DNA of 64,000 nt, taken from NCBI RefSeq assembly GCF_032118995.1, contig NC_092656.1, forward strand, positions 10,545,761 to 10,609,760, in the 5' to 3' direction. Shown in pieces: positions 1 to 8,600 of this stretch. Source of the DNA: Asterias amurensis. Lineage: Eukaryota; Echinodermata; Asteroidea; Forcipulatida; Asteriidae. The notes below the pieces were generated by a model. That model did not search any database, had not been told where the DNA came from, and worked only from the letters and a program-made list of their open reading frames with translations. The position numbers and the translations under genes are program-made. Each line of letters starts with the position of its first letter. Within the stretch, counting starts at the first letter, position 1.

Positions 1-452
1 GCCTCTACTAGTTGCGATAACGTAACCCTCCTCCCTACGCTATTGCAACTACCACGCCTCCCACTAACTACTGCCACACCAATTTTTCACTCATTTTCTT
101 GTATTTACCAACCAAGCAAAAGTCGGAATATAAAATGTTTGACTTGAGGTCGAGTAAAATAAAAAAAAAATTAAAAACAATTATTCAAATTTCCATAACG
201 AATTAAAAAAGTGGTGGCAGTTGCAAATTTATTGTCCAAACCCTTTTAATCAACCTTTTCAAGAATTAACCAGTTTATCCAAACTTGGGTCTATGGTGTC
301 CCCCCCCCCCCCCCCCCCCCAACAAAAACTAACGTTCCCTAGGTCATGGCGACATGACAGGAGATGCAGGAAAGAGTAGAAAAACGCAAGACTAATAAAA
401 TAATATTATAATAATAATAATAAAGTAAGACTAAGAGAGTACCACCACCTAC
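1..452 (-). other. Intron 1 (partial) of the PDIA3-like gene
   Basis: This stretch lies downstream (minus strand) of the donor at 452-451 and should be intron 1 of the PDIA3-like gene. No second exon (with the CGHC active site) is visible before the window edge. It holds a run of 20 C at 301-320 and an ATA-rich microsatellite near 401-422. The segment at 1-250 has weak inverted similarity between its ends (GTGGTGGCAGTTGC near 211 against the start), possibly a degenerate MITE. Confidence 0.5.
301..320. repeat. Poly-C microsatellite
   Basis: A pure run of about 20 C bases lies between GGTGT and AACAAAAACT. Its length is likely to vary between individuals and to be error-prone in sequencing. 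Confidence 0.9.
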
Positions 453-586
453 CAAGGAGCAAAGAACTCCACAAGCATAATGTCACGTCCCTTAGCTTCT
501 GCTTCAAATCCTCCATCTGAGAGATCCAGAACATCTGAACCAAGCGCCAAGCCAAACAACACGAAAATCACAGCAAATTTCTCCAT
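453..586 (-). CDS. PDIA3: First coding exon of PDIA3/ERp57-like protein disulfide isomerase (partial gene)
   Basis: Read on the minus strand, ATG at 586-584 opens 44 complete codons plus TG before a GTAGGT donor at 452. Residues 1-16 are MEK followed by a hydrophobic stretch (FAVIFVLFGLALG), a clear signal peptide. After this comes SDVLDLSDGGFE, then the strand LMLVEFFAP-like run DIMLVEFFAP. The split codon TG|G would give the Trp of the WCGHC thioredoxin active site in the next exon. This is the usual start of an ER-lumen disulfide isomerase; DVLxLxDxxFE with MLVEFFAPW fits PDIA3 better than PDIA1, A4 or A6 as I know those families. Such enzymes form and shuffle disulfides in glycoproteins in the ER. 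The remaining exons lie beyond the left edge. The paralogue assignment is an inference from 44 residues. Confidence 0.82.
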
Positions 587-830
587 TTTTGACTGATGTT
601 TCTCACACGTCGTCACCACACACACTTGAACAACACCGGTTGGTCGCGCGTTGTGTTATCAAATTCACACAACATTTAAAACCCAGTGAATTTTATTGCA
701 CTAATTTTGCGCATACACGATTCGATAGTATGTACGCGTGTGTACATAGTTTGTGCACAGGTTTCCACGTGTACTTGCTGCATGGTGTCGATCCCTGATT
801 GGCTGCATTGGGGTAATCACATTCTTCTCT
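587..830 (-). promoter_or_regulatory. Probable promoter/5' leader of the PDIA3-like gene
   Basis: The gene reads leftward from 586, so its promoter should lie here. For a minus-strand gene there are two CCAAT boxes (ATTGG on the plus strand at 798-802 and 807-811) and a CACGTG E-box (766-771) whose core resembles the ACGTG core of unfolded-protein-response sites. I do not find a full ER stress element (CCAAT-N9-CCACG). Position and motifs only; no start site is proven. Confidence 0.35.
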
Positions 831-1100
831 TAGGGGTGTTTTTCTAGTTCAGCATTATTCGTCCATTTATTCAGACACTTTTCACTATAGCTAAGTTAAT
901 GAAACGAACTTAAATTCAAGAAAATTAATATAAAAACAGTACACTTTTTTGCTTTTTTATTCAGTTTTGGGAAAAATTGTAAAATAAATATTTTATTGCA
1001 ATTTCAATTCACCCTTATAAAATGGATCATCTACTGGCTCACGGTGGACACGGTGTATTTGCATTTAAGAATTATGTTTTTTCATCGATATTTGTAACGG
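831..1100. other. Intergenic, nothing recognised
   Basis: AT-rich sequence between the PDIA3-like promoter and the tRNA gene. I see no coding, repeat or RNA signal in it. Confidence 0.5.
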
Positions 1101-1173
1101 GTTTCCGTAGTGTAGTGGTTATCACGTTCGCCTAACACGCGAAAGGTCCCCAGTTCGAGCCTGGGCGGAAACA
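1101..1173 (+). tRNA. tRNA-Val (anticodon AAC)
   Basis: A 73-nt cloverleaf with no intron. The acceptor GTTTCCG (1101-1107) pairs fully with CGGAAAC (1166-1172), followed by discriminator A1173. The D-arm contains the A box TAGTGTAGTGG (1108-1118). The anticodon stem TTCGC/GCGAA (1127-1131 and 1139-1143) closes the loop CTAACAC with anticodon AAC at 1134-1136. The T stem CCCAG/CTGGG (1149-1153 and 1161-1165) closes TTCGAGC. The sequence is nearly that of the standard animal tRNA-Val(AAC). The B-box core is AGTTCGAGCCT rather than GGTTCGANTCC, still within functional range. All stems pair, so it looks like a live gene. Confidence 0.96.
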
Positions 1174-1175
1174 AA

Positions 1176-1190
1176 TTTTTATCTTTTTTT
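1176..1190 (+). terminator. RNA polymerase III terminator of tRNA-Val
   Basis: A run of five T (1176-1180), then a run of seven T (1184-1190), directly after the tRNA. This is the normal oligo-T stop signal for polymerase III. Confidence 0.85.
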
Positions 1191-1818
1191 CACCCTCTTT
1201 CTCTTTTAACAATACATTTGAATATTTTAAATAAATGGTTACTTGTTCCTGTTTGTTTGTCGTCACTTATTCCCCTAAATTTTGTTTTCATGATTAGTAA
1301 ACATGCTATACAATCTTCATAATTATTTATAGCAGGCCTGAGCATTATTTTATGTGGCTTGTTCCGCCAAGGCCTAAATTTGATAAAGAAGGAAGAATAA
1401 AGTGAACGTTGTGTTTCTGTAGGTTTTAATTAGGCAGATAAAACAAATAATAGTCAAGAACTGGCAGTCGCTGTGCAGTGCATCAAGTTCTGTCCATGGT
1501 GAACAAAATAACTGCCGTCAAAAAGATAAATATTTCGCGGGGCGAACACTGACTGCGGGACAAATTTTTTTTCAAAGATGTTCACTTTGAACAGAAGACT
1601 ATACTATTTGACCTTGCTATTATAACCCGTTTTTGCGATGAGACGGGCACCAACAGTTTGGGTAGGCTACAGCCGAGGGAGTCCCACTGTCTGTGGGGCC
1701 GGGGCTATGCTTGTCTCCCACCTCTCAGTCTCAGCAGAATTTTTGGCCGATTGTGACCCGCGAAATGTGGCCGCCTAGGTCGACCAGCTTTATTTTTTTT
1801 GTGATAACTACATTTTTG
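1191..1818. other. Intergenic, nothing recognised
   Basis: Between the tRNA gene and the first TTAA-A element. Short open frames here (for example near 1693) show no domain, splice context or similarity that I recognise. Confidence 0.45.
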
Positions 1819-2176
1819 TTAAAGACAGTGGACACTATTGGTTACTGTCAAAGACCAGTCGATCTTCCCACTTGGTGTATCTAAGCACTGGAATGCATAA
1901 AATAACAAACCTGTGAAAATAAAAAAACACCCTTGACACACCAAGTTGTGTGCCAGTTTCAGATGCTTGATTTCGAGACCTCAGTCAAATTCTAAACTTG
2001 AGGTCTCGAAATCAAATTCGTGGAAAATGACATTTTCTCGAAAACTACGTCACTTCAGAGTGAGCCGTTTCTCACAATGTTTTATACAGACAACCTCTCC
2101 CCATTACTCGTATTCAAGAAAGGTTTTATGATGATAATTATTTTGAGTAATTACCAATAGTGTCCACTGCCTTTAA
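1819..2176 (+). mobile_element. TTAA-A family MITE, near full length
   Basis: Starts TTAAAGACAGTGGACACTAT and ends with the inverted match ...AGTGTCCACTGCCTTTAA. It contains the family's internal hairpin, in which GAGACCTCA and TGAGGTCTC flank a short loop (about 1975-2012). It is one of about 24 copies of this family in the window. Confidence 0.9.
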
Positions 2177-2354
2177 TTCAGAGCAATGAATCAAGAAATG
2201 GGCCCCATATCAAACATAGACCATCCAACTACCTCCATGAACCATCGTACCCGTAACTTACACTTGAATCTGCCTTCTGATCGCAGATGATGGGTCCAGC
2301 ATGTATTTTTATTTTCCCGAATTTAAATATTGCGACGATTAAACCAAACTAACA

Positions 2355-2489
2355 TTAGACTTGTGGACAAGTCATTAAATCGGCCCCACGCGCTAAGATA
2401 GTGCTCTCGCGAGATCACTGCTCTCGCGCGAACTGATGGCTCCCCGATTTCGGCGTGGGGCCGATTTAACGACTTGTCCATAAGTCTAA
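2355..2489. mobile_element. 135-bp MITE with CTCGCGAGA core
   Basis: Inverted ends of roughly 35 bp: TTAGACTTGTGGACAAGTC... at the left and the matching ...GACTTGTCCATAAGTCTAA at the right, both followed inward by TTAAATCGGCCCCACGC or its complement. The centre has CTCTCGCGAGA (about 2403-2413) and CTCTCGCGCGA. There is no coding capacity. Confidence 0.8.
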
Positions 2490-2987
2490 ACTAACATTGG
2501 TTATTCATGTTTTTATCGTGTATTTTCGACAGACTTGCGTCCCCTCCCCAATCCTGGGAAACAGCCTCTCAAAATTAATCAAATAAATTTCAAGGCAACC
2601 AATTCAGCTCAGTTGGCAGGTCAGCCGTTTAGGATTTTTTTGTTAGTCGACTTTTTAGTGCCGTGCCGCCGCGAGTCGACCAAACTGTTTTGCTCTACTG
2701 ACTCTCTTGTTGCTATAGCTGTCATGGCGGCGTCCGCAAAAGTTAATCGTGAACGAGTGGAGGGTCTACGACAGTAGTGCGAACAAATAATCACATAATA
2801 AAAATAATAAAGTATTGGGTGAGGAGTGGGATAACAAAGAAAGTTCATCTGAACGCCGGAACAGAAGAGGGTTTTTGGTTGCCCGTCGAAAAAGCACTTT
2901 TACGATAACAAAACAGGTCTCAAAGATTTACTTGCAGCGCGGTAGGGGGAGGTATCGTATAGCCATGCTCCATGGTGGTCATACATG

Positions 2988-3139
2988 TAGACCTTTTCGC
3001 AAATACTGGGGCGCGCGCGTAAAGCTTGGAATTAGGTGCATTGTGGTCTAGCTGGTAGCAAAATTTGATTCATATCTATCCCACAATGCACCTCATTCAA
3101 CAGTCTGCGCTTGCGCATTGGTATTTGCGATAAGGTCTA
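2988..3139. mobile_element. Family D MITE, copy 1 (tandem pair)
   Basis: A 152-bp imperfect palindrome starting TAGACCTTTTCGCAAATAC and ending GTATTTGCGATAAGGTCTA, with TGCATTGTGG and CCACAATGCA as an inner inverted pair. The next copy follows directly at 3140. Confidence 0.88.
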
Positions 3140-3290
3140 TAGACCTTTTCGCAAATACTGGGGCGCGCGCGTAAAGCTTGGAATTAGGTGCATTGTGGTC
3201 TAGCTGATTACAAATTTGATTCATATATATCCCACAATGCACCTCATTCAACAGTCTGCGCTTGCGCATTGGTATTTGCGATAAGGTCTA
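3140..3290. mobile_element. Family D MITE, copy 2 (tandem pair)
   Basis: Nearly identical to the preceding copy and joined head to tail with it, sharing TA at the junction. The two copies are much closer to each other than to the third copy at 6308. Confidence 0.88.
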
Positions 3291-3365
3291 TGGTATAGCA
3301 GAGCACCTGAGACTCACGCCCGCAACGACAGCATGCTACGTCATCCCGGAGAGCTTGACACGTCG

Positions 3366-3664
3366 GTTGCAATTGTGTCCGCCATGCAATACTGTCCACT
3401 TTTGCATATTATGCAATTGAGCTTGATAGAACGTGATTACTGCGTGCCGAACTGCCCGGTGACGTCACCCGGAGCTCTAAGTACGCCCATGATGCAATGT
3501 GTCCGCCATGCAATACTGTCCGCTCCGGACACTTTTGCATATGCAATTGTGTCCGGGGCTATGAAAAAACCGTCCGGCGGACATTATTGCATATGCAATA
3601 ATGTCCTCCGGATAGTATTGCATAGAGGACAATAATATTGCATGCGAAACCGGACGGCTGAGGC
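3366..3664. repeat. GCATATGC palindrome-rich element, copy 1
   Basis: Repeated palindromic modules of the form GGACA-n-TTGCATATGCAA-n-TGTCC and shorter GTCCGG/CCGGAC arms. The same modules recur at 56825-57320. The two sites share long stretches in both orientations, so this is a dispersed element and not a gene. Confidence 0.7.
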
Positions 3665-3768
3665 CGCAACACAGGCTCACTTTGATGGACACTTGTTGGT
3701 TAAGACCAGCATTCTCACTAAATTGGTGCGTCTCAACAACAAAATGCATATAAATAATAATTATAACA

Positions 3769-3960
3769 AACCTGTAAAAATTAATTTGAATTAATTTCAG
3801 TGAGAAATCTTCTTTCTCAAAAACTAAGTTACTTCAGTAGGGAGCCGTGTCTCACAATGTTTTTAATAGTTCTCCATTGCTCGTTAAAAATACCAAATAA
3901 GTTTTTTATGCTTACAATTATTATTTTGAGATTATTTCCAAAAGTTAGTGTCCAATTAAG
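3769..3960 (+). mobile_element. TTAA-A family MITE, degenerate fragment
   Basis: Shares the family's CTTCTTTCTCAAAAACTA, GGAGCCGTGTCTCACAATG and TTATGCTTACAATTATT blocks, but the left end is lost and the right end is eroded. Confidence 0.65.
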
Positions 3961-4055
3961 TTAATTTTTATGAGTTATAAAAATTAATACCCTCAAAGTT
4001 AAAACACAGAACCCCGGGTTTTGATAGATTCTTTCATACACAATCTATTGTCTGT

Positions 4056-4080
4056 AAAAAAAAAAAAAAAAAAAAAAAAA
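4056..4080. repeat. Poly-A tract (25 A)
   Basis: A run of 25 A after CTGT. It may be the tail of an old retroposed copy, but no target duplication is visible. Confidence 0.85.
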
Positions 4081-4269
4081 GGTGTAAGGGCTCCCAGGAT
4101 CGAGCAGGGAAGCCCACCACCAATCACCAATCTTATTCAAAGGGCGCCACCTTTTGCCCAAAGATTCACTTTGCAAACAAAGATCGGTTTCCGTCTTTCT
4201 CTGGTGTAAGAATTGCGTGTCGGAATTTGGGGACCAGACTGTTCTAAATCTGTTGTTTTTCATTTTTTT

Positions 4270-4350
4270 CGCGCAAGCGGTTAAATTGAAACTCGTAAAA
4301 CGTGTTCTTATAAAACGACGTTACAAAAACCGTACAGGAGATCTTTTGAG
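4270..4350 (+). other. Candidate 5' non-coding first exon of the four-pass membrane protein gene
   Basis: The first coding exon (from 5232) follows a good acceptor, so a non-coding exon should lie upstream. GATCTTTTGAG|GTAAGTAATT at 4350/4351 is a near-consensus donor at a suitable distance. The upstream boundary is arbitrary. Transcript data would be needed; this is inference from one splice motif. Confidence 0.25.
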
Positions 4351-4785
4351 GTAAGTAATTCAACTGATTTATAGTCTGGTTTTATGTTTCTATTTTGCCT
4401 TAAATTCCTACTCCTTTTTGCGTGCTGTGGCCAAATCAAACTCAGTCAAAAAGTTTGTTTTTCATCAGTGTCACTGTCACCAACATCATACATGAACATC
4501 ATCACGCTTACACTTTTACAGTTACACTCACAGTCACACTGCTGGCTGCACTTTTGTAGTATGCAACGGAGCGGAGGAGTCCAACCTGGGCTACACAATG
4601 GCATTATATCATTATGTACTTCTAGAAACCTGCTGTCTAACCACCTGACCACTGTCACTGACCTAGGCCGTGTACACAAATGTAACTTTTAAAACTTAAC
4701 TTAAAAACTTTAAGTTAATGCATTTATAATTATAAATATAATTATATATTATACAAAATTATACTTATAGACCTTTTTTAATTTT

Positions 4786-4921
4786 TATGCACATAACGTC
4801 ATTTCAGTAGGGTGCCCTCACCTGGAGGTCAAAAGGAGGTTGTTCGATTGTTTCGTCACCGCCGTTTTTCCACTAAGATGGCCGATGGATGACGTCAATG
4901 CATATTAACTTAAGGTCTATA
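4786..4921. mobile_element. TAGACCTT-ended MITE
   Basis: Left end ATAGACCTTTTTTAA and right end TTAAGGTCTATA, about 135 bp. It contains CTAAGATGGCCG. The ends resemble those at 51581 and family D. Confidence 0.55.
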
Positions 4922-5110
4922 ATAAAGCGCTTTAAATTACGCTGTTTCAAAGCGCTGTACAGTCAAGAAAAACATTAAAATGCAGGATTAAAAAACATGA
5001 GAAAAATAGCAATATGGTTTTTTAAAAATACACAACAGTTAAACAAGTAGCAAGAAATTTAGTAAAAACATTATAATACAAACAATCATTTTACACAGAA
5101 TAAAATACAA
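4922..5110 (-). mobile_element. Probable 3'-end fragment of a non-LTR retrotransposon
   Basis: AAAGCGCTTTAAATTACGC... CAAAGCGCTGTAC followed by A-rich sequence resembles, on the minus strand, the GCGCTTTGTA...GCGCTATA tails of CR1/L2-like LINEs, as seen better at 58880-58960. No coding part is left. Confidence 0.35.
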
Positions 5111-5231
5111 AATAATAAGCGTCAGGCGGACCCAGAGTAAATCAACACCATTTCTGTAGGAGTGTAGGCTTTCGCGGTGATATCATTCAGAGATTTCTCA
5201 TACACTGTACCTCAACATGTTTCTTCAACAG

Positions 5232-5257
5232 CCATTAATGTAATTGTGAGAAATGTA
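5232..5257 (+). promoter_or_regulatory. Start-stop mini-ORFs just before the start codon
   Basis: After the acceptor TTCTTCAACAG (ends 5231) the leader contains ATGTAA twice: at 5238-5243 and at 5253-5258. Each is a start codon followed at once by a stop. The second overlaps the main start as TAATG (TAA 5256-5258, ATG 5258-5260). Such AUG-stop elements are known to slow initiating ribosomes, and UAAUG can couple termination to restart. A function here is inference. Confidence 0.5.
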
Positions 5258-5612
5258 ATGTCTCGCATACTGAGACAATCCCCAAGGCGGGGCCTCCGAC
5301 CTTTACGAGAACAACTCAACGTTGACAATGTAGAGAACACCAGTCCAGCCTCAAGCGACGCTGATGCTGATCCAGATGTGCCTGTTGCTCAGATGAAAAA
5401 CATATTCGAACAGACTCCCAAAGTGAGACCTCCAGTAACAACACCCCGTCATCATCAAGCCCCTTTGCAAAAGAACGTTGCAGTCCAAAAAAGGTGGGGG
5501 AAGGATGCAACATTGGTGAAGAACAGACTCGAGAAGACCATTTTGGGCGGAGTAACAGATGATGATGAGAAGCAGGTCAGCCCTAGTCTGAGACAACTCA
5601 GGATGACACCAG
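5258..5612 (+). CDS. Four-pass protein, coding exon 1
   Basis: Residues 1-118 plus one base of Gly119; donor CCAG|GTAGG. Encodes the disordered N-terminus, including PLREQLNVDNVEN and a TPKVRPPVTTP stretch. The open frame continues upstream to 5177 without an ATG, but the acceptor at 5230-5231 and the N-terminal character of MSRILRQ favour 5258 as start. Confidence 0.82.
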
Positions 5613-8600
5613 GTAGGATTTTAAAAGTTTAAATGTACAATAATTATTAGTCGTGATAGTCAGTGTTGTAGCCACGGAGGGCGGTGCCATGCGGGCCTGC
5701 CCAGAATCTAACGAAATTTCGCCCAGCACTCTGAGCAAAACACATTGTGCTGCCCAGCACAGAATTCCCCCAGATTGCACTTCATGAATAACGACCCTGT
5801 ATCTAAACAGGCATAATTTGTTGAACCACTTGTCTTGGTGGACTAAATTGGATTTAGAGCCCGCCACTAAAATTGGTCAAGGTACAACACTGGTGATAAG
5901 CTTAACTTTCAGTCCTCCTGACGGTTGTAGTCCTGCCGAGCAGTCTACAAAATGAAGTTCACAGGACCCAAGCTCTGGTGTTGGCAGAATCCTGGTCATG
6001 ACACTTCTGCCTTTGAGCAAGGCATGTACTTGTGTACACTGTGTAACCACAGTTGCTTCTTAAAAAGTTTGGGAAAGTAACATTCTGCTCTACCGACCAT
6101 GCTCATAGAGTTGATGATACCCATGCCTACATCATATGAAGGGGTTAACTCTGTTTCAGCCCAGGAGTACATGTAGGTTGCATCGTGCCCCTGGTGACAG
6201 TTGAGCTGAGTACGATGTAGGTGTACACATTCACACCAGGGATCTACCTGTATTTAAATAAAAGGGTACAATAGATTCCACTGTTCGGGAAAGGTCCACG
6301 GTACCAATAGACCTTTTCGCAAATACTGGGACGCGCGCGTGAAGCTTGGAATTAGGTGCATTGTGGTCTAGCTGGTATCCAAATTTGATCCATATCTATC
6401 CCACAATGCACCTCATTCAACAGTCTGCGCTTGCGCATTGGTATTTGCGATAAGGTCTGTGGGAGATGTTGCAAAAAAGTTAAGAGTAAAAACAAAAGAG
6501 GGACAATAGGAGTTCCACAGTTGCAATGGTATACAAGCTTGTAAGGGATGAAAGTCCAAGTCAGTTGTACCATCATGACCATAGTACTTGTTGATAATAA
6601 AGGAATTTCATCTAGTATACAGGAAAATGATTGATTCTTACATTTCTCACAGGAAGGGCTTTGCAGAAGCAAAAAATTCTTGAGCGTAAACACCACGAGG
6701 CCAAGTCTCGAGCCCATACCCTTGGTATCGGTGGCGGAATCAGCCTCTGGCCACAGATGGAGAATATGAGGTTGACCCAGCGGGAAGTAGCAGCATTGAC
6801 GGGTGTTTCTGCAGCGCTGGTCGTGGGCGTTGTGTTTCTCTTTCACTATCTACATGGTAGGACTGGCCATTACTACATGTAACTCATTCTTATTCAGCTG
6901 ATTTCAATCTTGTTAAAGGCTGATGGACAGCCAATGAGCCATCTGGAAGTTAAATTTGAATAGTGACTGCTACATTGACTTGTATAGTCACAAGTTACCT
7001 TTTTTTATATTTTTTTAATATTTGAATTCCTCAGACTAGTGTGAAAGGTCAAGCTAACTGGTCCTGCTTGCTAGTCACTAAAACAAGTCCATATACATTG
7101 CAAAACATTTCCTTAGCTTTAAAGCCATTTTACACTTTCGGTACAGAAACAAAATTAAAAGTTCACAGATTTACTAATAGTTTACAGGGTTAACGAAAGG
7201 TAATGGTGAAAGACTTATCTTGAAATATTATTCCATGAAATGCTTTACTTTTTGAGAAAACATTAAAACAATATTAATTCTCGATAGCGAGAATTACAGA
7301 CTTATTTTAAACCCATGTCATGACACGGCGAAACGTGGCGACACAAGGGTGGGTTTTCCCCGTTATTTTCTCCCGACTCCGATGACTGATTGAGCCTAAA
7401 TTTTCACAGGTTTGTTATTTTATATTTATATAAGTTGTGGTACACGAAGTGTGGGCCTTGGACCTTTTCCGAAAGTGTCCAATGGCTTTAAAATGGATTG
7501 CTTTGAGAAAAAAAAAAACAGTGAAAGAGAAACTATGAGCTTGACTTTTACCAAAAACTTTTGAGTTTCTTTTCTTATCAGGAGCTGTATTGGATGGCTT
7601 AAGATCCTACAACAGACAACTTACAAGTTTCCCACAGAGGAACAGGATTGACCCCACAGGCCAAGAGAAATTTGACAAGTCTGTCCTAGCCTGGCATATG
7701 GCATTCACGAACCTAATGGTGAGATCAGTATGTATTTATTTCATTCATTGAGGGCTTGAGGGGTCAAACCAGCTGAGAATTATCAAGTAAGGTTTTATGC
7801 TAACAATTATTAATAATTGAGTAATTACCTATAGTGTCCACTGCCTTTAAAAATATTATCCAAACCATATTACTTTGAAGAAAATCCTTTCGGAGAAAAT
7901 CCTTTCTCAAAATAGGTTCAGTAGCTGCGGTGCCTCTCACCCAGTAAGTTTGTTATTGTCATAAAAATTTTGGAGTATTTGGCCCTCCTACACAAATGTA
8001 TGACCCATAGTGCTAGCCAGAGGGGGTGTCTATGGCCCTTTTCTAATAATGGCTTTGGCTCAGGCTAGCTTGGCCCCGCGGTTGTTTTAACAATAATGAT
8101 AATATCAAAGTCTTATATAGTGCACGTATCCACCAAAAAAGGTACTCACTTTCAGAAAGATAGGTTATTGAAGTAATGAATTCTCAGATCCAGCTACACA
8201 ACACATGGGACCAATGGCTTTACATCCGATCCGAAGGACGAAGCAATGGTTAAGTGATTGCTTAAGGACACATGTGTCACGGCTGGGGATTTGAACCTAC
8301 ACTCTGCTGATCAGAATCACCAGAGTTTGAATTCGGTGCTCTTAACCGCTCGGCCACAACCCTTGACAATTGAACTGTGTGTGCTTTGCGTACGCACTCG
8401 GGGCTTAAGAACAGAGCCTGAATAAATCCAAAGCGGAAGCCATGTATTTGAAAAGGGCCATGTTTCCCTGTTGTATCTCGCATATTCACTTTTTAATGTG
8501 TTGTAAGTGAACAGTTTGGATACAGTTTTTAAGTTTTCAACAAATTTTAACACCAAATCTTGGTTTAAATCTTGACCCAACACTTTTAACCATTGGTCAT

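Noticed and set aside
587-830. Unfolded-protein-response element upstream of the PDIA3-like gene
   Set aside because: Only an ACGTG core and CCAAT boxes are present; spacing does not fit CCAAT-N9-CCACG, so a full element is not claimed.
3333-3749. 100- and 90-codon overlapping frames
   Set aside because: Fall within the palindromic GCATATGC element; the same pseudo-peptides recur at 56781-57022.
6352-6846. 164-codon minus-strand frame
   Set aside because: Antisense to coding exon 2 of the four-pass gene and a family D MITE; a shadow of the real exon.
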